This document shows, piece by piece, positions 5,513 to 7,503 of a stretch of DNA of 7,503 nt. Below the pieces are notes generated by a model, which saw only the letters and a program-made list of their open reading frames with translations, did not search any database and was not told the DNA's origin. Numbering within the stretch: position 1 is the stretch's first letter; each line of letters begins with the position of its first letter. Position numbers and translations under genes: made by a program. The stretch covers positions 1 through 7,503 of the forward strand of contig DASYRM010000016.1 of the NCBI GenBank assembly GCA_036004405.1, in the 5' to 3' direction. Origin of the DNA: DASYRM01 sp036004405 (GTDB lineage: Bacteria > Acidobacteriota > Vicinamibacteria > Vicinamibacterales > UBA2999).

Positions 5513-6607
5513 TCAGGCCGCCGCGGCGCGGGCGCGGGCGATCCGGCGATCGAGGGCGGGGTGGGAGTAGAGGAGGATCTCCTTGAGGCGGCTCGGGTTC
5601 CGCTCGGCGAGGTTGAGCGAGGCCAGGCGCTCCATGGCCGCCACGAAGGCCGCGGGATCCTTCGTGGTCTCGAGCGCGAAGTCGTCGGCCTGGCGCTCGA
5701 TGAAGCGCGAGAACGCGTTGCCGAGCGGGACCGAGATCAGGCCAAGGCCGGTCAGGACGAGCGCGAACCAAGGAAGGCCGGCGGGGTCTGCAATCCCTTG
5801 CAGACCCCACAGGTCGGCGCCGGCACGCAGAATACGATCGGCGGCCCAGAAGGTCACGAGCGTGAGCACGCCCTGGACGAGCAGCGCGCGGCGCAGGTCG
5901 CCGTGCACGTGGTGGCCGAGCTCGTGCGCCAGCACCGACTCGATCTCTTCCGGCGTGAAGCGCGCGGTGAGCGTGTCGTAGAGGATGATCCGGCGCGTGC
6001 GCCCGAGACCGACGAGCATCGCGTTGGCGGTGCGGCTCTTGCGCGACTGGTCGGCGACCCAGACGCCGACGGCGCGGATGCCGGCGCGGCCCGCGAGCGC
6101 GATCAGGCGCGCGCGGAGCGCCTCGTCGGCCAGCGGCGTCAGGCGAAAGAATAGCGGCAGCACCCAGACGGGCAGCACGGTCGCCATCACCACGTAGGCC
6201 ACGAAGAACACGGCGGCCGCCGCCAGCCACCAGAGATCGGTCGCGCGGAGGAGCGCGTACACGACCTCCACGCCCGCGAGGCCGAGGACGGCGCCGAGGG
6301 CCGCGCCCTTCGCACGGTCGGCGAGCCACGCCATGAACGGCTGGTGCAGCAGGCCGAAGCGCCGCGGCAGCACGAAGCCGGAGAGCCACCCGAGGGGAAA
6401 GAGGAGCAGCGTGTACGCGAGGCCGAGCCCGGCGGCGACGAGCGCCACCTGCGCGGGGGCGTTCGCCGTCACGCGCGCCGCCGCGCGCGCGAGCGCCGCT
6501 GACGCCCCGGTCGTGAGGGCCATGATCAGCAAGGTCACGCCGAGCGCGAGCCGCGCGAGCATCAGGACGAGCTGCAGGCGGTGGTACCGCGCGGCGTCGT
6601 CGGGCAT
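5513..6607 (-). CDS. M48 family (Ste24/CAAX protease 1-like) membrane zinc metallopeptidase
   Basis: An integral-membrane zinc protease that probably cleaves membrane or misfolded peptides; bacterial substrates are mostly unknown. From ATG 6605-6607 the product has 364 residues. Hydrophobic helices lie near 16-32, 52-75, 101-120, 127-150, 240-258 and 280-297. The zinc site is HELGHH at 228-233 (H228, E229, H232), with a third ligand E304 in RFIERQADDFAL (D308 conserved). The segments SRKSRTANAMLVGLGRTRRIILYDTL (given here as 188-213), TPEEIESVLAHE and YSHPALDRRI are typical of Ste24-like M48 enzymes. It is somewhat shorter than the roughly 410-430 residues I expect for Ste24-like members. The shortfall is at the N-terminus, but upstream frame extension reads as low-complexity non-family sequence. 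No Shine-Dalgarno is seen; TACAAT six bases before the ATG suggests a leaderless mRNA. It heads a minus-strand set with the lipoprotein and acetyltransferase genes. Confidence 0.92.
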   Translation of the reverse strand: MPDDAARYHRLQLVLMLARLALGVTLLIMALTTGASAALARAAARVTANAPAQVALVAAGLGLAYTLLLFPLGWLSGFVLPRRFGLLHQPFMAWLADRAKGAALGAVLGLAGVEVVYALLRATDLWWLAAAAVFFVAYVVMATVLPVWVLPLFFRLTPLADEALRARLIALAGRAGIRAVGVWVADQSRKSRTANAMLVGLGRTRRIILYDTLTARFTPEEIESVLAHELGHHVHGDLRRALLVQGVLTLVTFWAADRILRAGADLWGLQGIADPAGLPWFALVLTGLGLISVPLGNAFSRFIERQADDFALETTKDPAAFVAAMERLASLNLAERNPSRLKEILLYSHPALDRRIARARAAAA

Positions 6608-6612
6608 GTCGC

Positions 6613-6618
6613 ATTGTA
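6613..6618 (-). promoter_or_regulatory. Possible -10 box giving a leaderless protease mRNA
   Basis: The minus strand reads TACAATGCGACATG, with the ATG being start 6607. TACAAT matches TATAAT at five of six positions. Initiation at the usual distance would fall on or next to the start codon. The lack of a Shine-Dalgarno sequence fits this. No clear -35 is seen. Confidence 0.4.
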
Positions 6619-6651
6619 CCGGCCCGCGGATCGCGGCATACTCGGCGAGCA

Positions 6652-6665
6652 CGCGTGCGCACGCG
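6652..6665 (+). promoter_or_regulatory. 14-bp palindrome in divergent intergenic region
   Basis: CGCGTGCGCACGCG is perfectly self-complementary. It lies between the divergent protease and secreted-protein genes, 37 bases before ATG 6702, and is followed by further CGTGCG units up to about 6679. A weak plus-strand promoter could be TTGTAC (6614-6619) and CATACT (6637-6642), 17 bases apart, which would put the palindrome near the transcription start. In such GC-rich DNA, chance alternating CG palindromes are not rare. Confidence 0.3.
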
Positions 6666-6701
6666 ACCGTGCGCGTGCGACATCGTCGACGGAGGACGAA
6701 G

Positions 6702-7286
6702 ATGAAGTACGTCGTGGCCCTGCTGGGTCTCCTGCTCGTGACGGCGCCGGCGGCGGCGCAGGATCGGCTCGACGAGCTGGCGACGGTCGTGAACCAGTCG
6801 AGCGCCTCGCCGAAGTCCGAGGCGGGAACGATCGAGCGCATGGCGAAGACGCTTCGCATCGACGCCGACGCGCTCCGCGCCGAGCAGATGGGCTCCGGTC
6901 TGGGCTGGGGCGACCTGTTCCTCGCCCACCGGATCGCGACTCGCGGCGGCCATCCGGTCACCAAGGTCATCGCCGCCCGCCGCAGCGGGGCGAGCTGGAC
7001 GACGATCGCCGAGGAGGCGCGCGTCGAGCCCGACGCGCTCGTCGCCGACGTCGTCGCGGCGTGGCCCGACTCCGCGCGCGTGCTGCCCAAGCCCGCGACA
7101 CCGGCGGCCGCGGCGGCGCCGGACAAGCCGGCGCAGGCGGAGAAGGCGAAGTCGGGCGGCCTGCTCGATTTCCTGCGCGGCAAGTCATCGAGCGACGCGG
7201 ATACCGGCGGCTCGTCGTCCGCCCCACCGCCGCGCGACGAGATGACCGAGCGGATGCTGCGCGGCGCCGGCCAGAAGCAGCGCTGA
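6702..7286 (+). CDS. Secreted Ala-rich protein with GLGWGD-type helical domain, function unknown
   Basis: A 194-residue exported protein. ATG 6702 has GGAGG (6691-6695) six bases upstream, a clear start. The signal peptide is MKYVVALLGLLLVTAPAAAQ with likely cleavage after AAAQ (20). Residues 37-121 form a predicted helical domain. It contains MGSGLGWGDLFLAHRIA (63-79) and VIAARRSGASWTTIAEEARV (89-108). The pattern resembles a domain I recall from uncharacterised bacterial exported proteins (GLGxGxxxxA, then RxSGxxWxxIA); I know no function for it. A Pro/Ala/Lys linker (129-151) follows, then GGLLDFLRGKSSS (152-164) and a charged C-terminus (DEMTERMLRGAGQKQR). It diverges from the protease gene with 94 bases between starts, and precedes the MoxR gene by 105 bases on the same strand. 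Coding and secretion are fairly sure; the role is open. Confidence 0.82.
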   Translation: MKYVVALLGLLLVTAPAAAQDRLDELATVVNQSSASPKSEAGTIERMAKTLRIDADALRAEQMGSGLGWGDLFLAHRIATRGGHPVTKVIAARRSGASWTTIAEEARVEPDALVADVVAAWPDSARVLPKPATPAAAAAPDKPAQAEKAKSGGLLDFLRGKSSSDADTGGSSSAPPPRDEMTERMLRGAGQKQR

Positions 7287-7307
7287 GGGCCGCGCGCGTC
7301 GATACGT

Positions 7308-7313
7308 TACAAT
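7308..7313 (+). promoter_or_regulatory. Possible -10 box for the MoxR gene
   Basis: TACAATG in the gap after the 6702-7286 gene. Initiation seven or so bases on would give a leader of about 70 bases to ATG 7392. No good -35 lies 16-18 bases upstream. It matches the motif before genes 1524 and 6607. Confidence 0.4.
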
Positions 7314-7340
7314 GAACCGCAGTTCAGTCGATCCGACCCC

Positions 7341-7370
7341 GGATAAATTCAGGGATCAATTCGGGGATCA
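7341..7370 (+). repeat. 2.5 imperfect tandem 12-bp units upstream of the MoxR gene
   Basis: GGATAAATTCAG (7341-7352), GGATCAATTCGG (7353-7364) and GGATCA (7365-7370) form a tandem array with 10 of 12 identities between the full units. It lies in the presumed 5' leader, 21 bases before ATG 7392. It is AT-richer than its surroundings. It could be a protein-binding array or a small slippage product. Confidence 0.5.
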
Positions 7371-7391
7371 CAGCGTTTCGTGGGGGGCTCA

Positions 7392-7503
7392 ATGTTCGAT
7401 TCGGTCGAGGACGTCCAGCAGCGGTTCAAGAACGCCCGGTACATCGCGAACCGCCGAATCTCCACCGTCGTCTACCTCGCCGAGCGCATGGGCCGCCCCG
7501 TCC
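7392..7503 (+). CDS. MoxR-family AAA+ ATPase, N-terminal fragment (continues past window)
   Basis: MoxR ATPases are cytoplasmic AAA+ chaperones, often linked with VWA-domain partners that activate or assemble other proteins. Only 37 codons are visible. After ATG 7392 the sequence reads FDSVEDVQQRFKNARYIA, then NRRISTVVYLAERMGRPV. This matches the conserved helix before the Walker A loop in MoxR proteins, where LVEGPAGVGKTE-type sequence should follow beyond the edge. GTGGGGGG at 7380-7387 gives a purine-rich ribosome-binding site. No Walker motif is in view, so the call rests on N-terminal similarity. The next gene downstream may be a VWA-domain protein, the usual partner. Confidence 0.8.
   Translation, partial: MFDSVEDVQQRFKNARYIANRRISTVVYLAERMGRPV

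Noticed and set aside
6608..7183. Upstream in-frame extension of the M48 protease to 7183
   Set aside because: It runs antisense through the secreted-protein gene, reads as low-complexity sequence, and the family-like part begins at residue 1 of the 6607 start.

Overview
This is a high-GC bacterial chromosomal window carrying seven protein genes I can support, one partial gene at each end, one tRNA gene, and one block that looks acquired. Gram-negative envelope features are clear: an outer-membrane porin, a Tat signal, a lipoprotein and a periplasmic protein. The GC-rich codon use, the OmpL-type porin, an algal-type vanadium haloperoxidase and TACA(A/C)TG -10-like boxes would suit an Acidobacteriota (Vicinamibacteria-like) or Methylomirabilota/Rokubacteria-like soil lineage. 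That placement is an impression; no taxonomic marker is present.

Left part (1-1683). A minus-strand pair runs leftward: a 100-aa membrane protein with a His/Asp/Cys-rich segment, then a porin with a coiled-coil neck, which runs off the left edge. Diverging from this pair is a complete tRNA-Arg(TCG) gene on the plus strand with its own promoter.

Middle part (1684-4460). Immediately 3' of the tRNA lie a hairpin with a T-tract on the minus strand, a pair of 12-bp direct repeats, and nearly 900 bp without a convincing intact gene, including what looks like a remnant of an IS91-type transposase. Next comes a 603-aa Tat-exported vanadium-dependent haloperoxidase of the algal bromoperoxidase type. 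By eye this block is less GC-rich than its flanks. A tRNA 3' end, a transposase remnant and an isolated enzyme gene together suggest an acquired island.

Right part (4461-7503). Three minus-strand genes run leftward in the order M48/Ste24-like membrane metalloprotease, small lipoprotein with 15-residue helical repeats, and GNAT acetyltransferase. The acetyltransferase has no usual start codon in frame. Diverging from the protease is a plus-strand secreted Ala-rich protein, followed by the first 37 codons of a MoxR-family AAA ATPase.

The strongest single item is the haloperoxidase. Its active-site residues match the algal enzymes in identity and spacing, except that the vanadate-contacting Ser is Ala, and its ribosome-binding site overlaps a perfect 14-bp palindrome. 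I see no CRISPR array, complete insertion sequence or obvious defence system.
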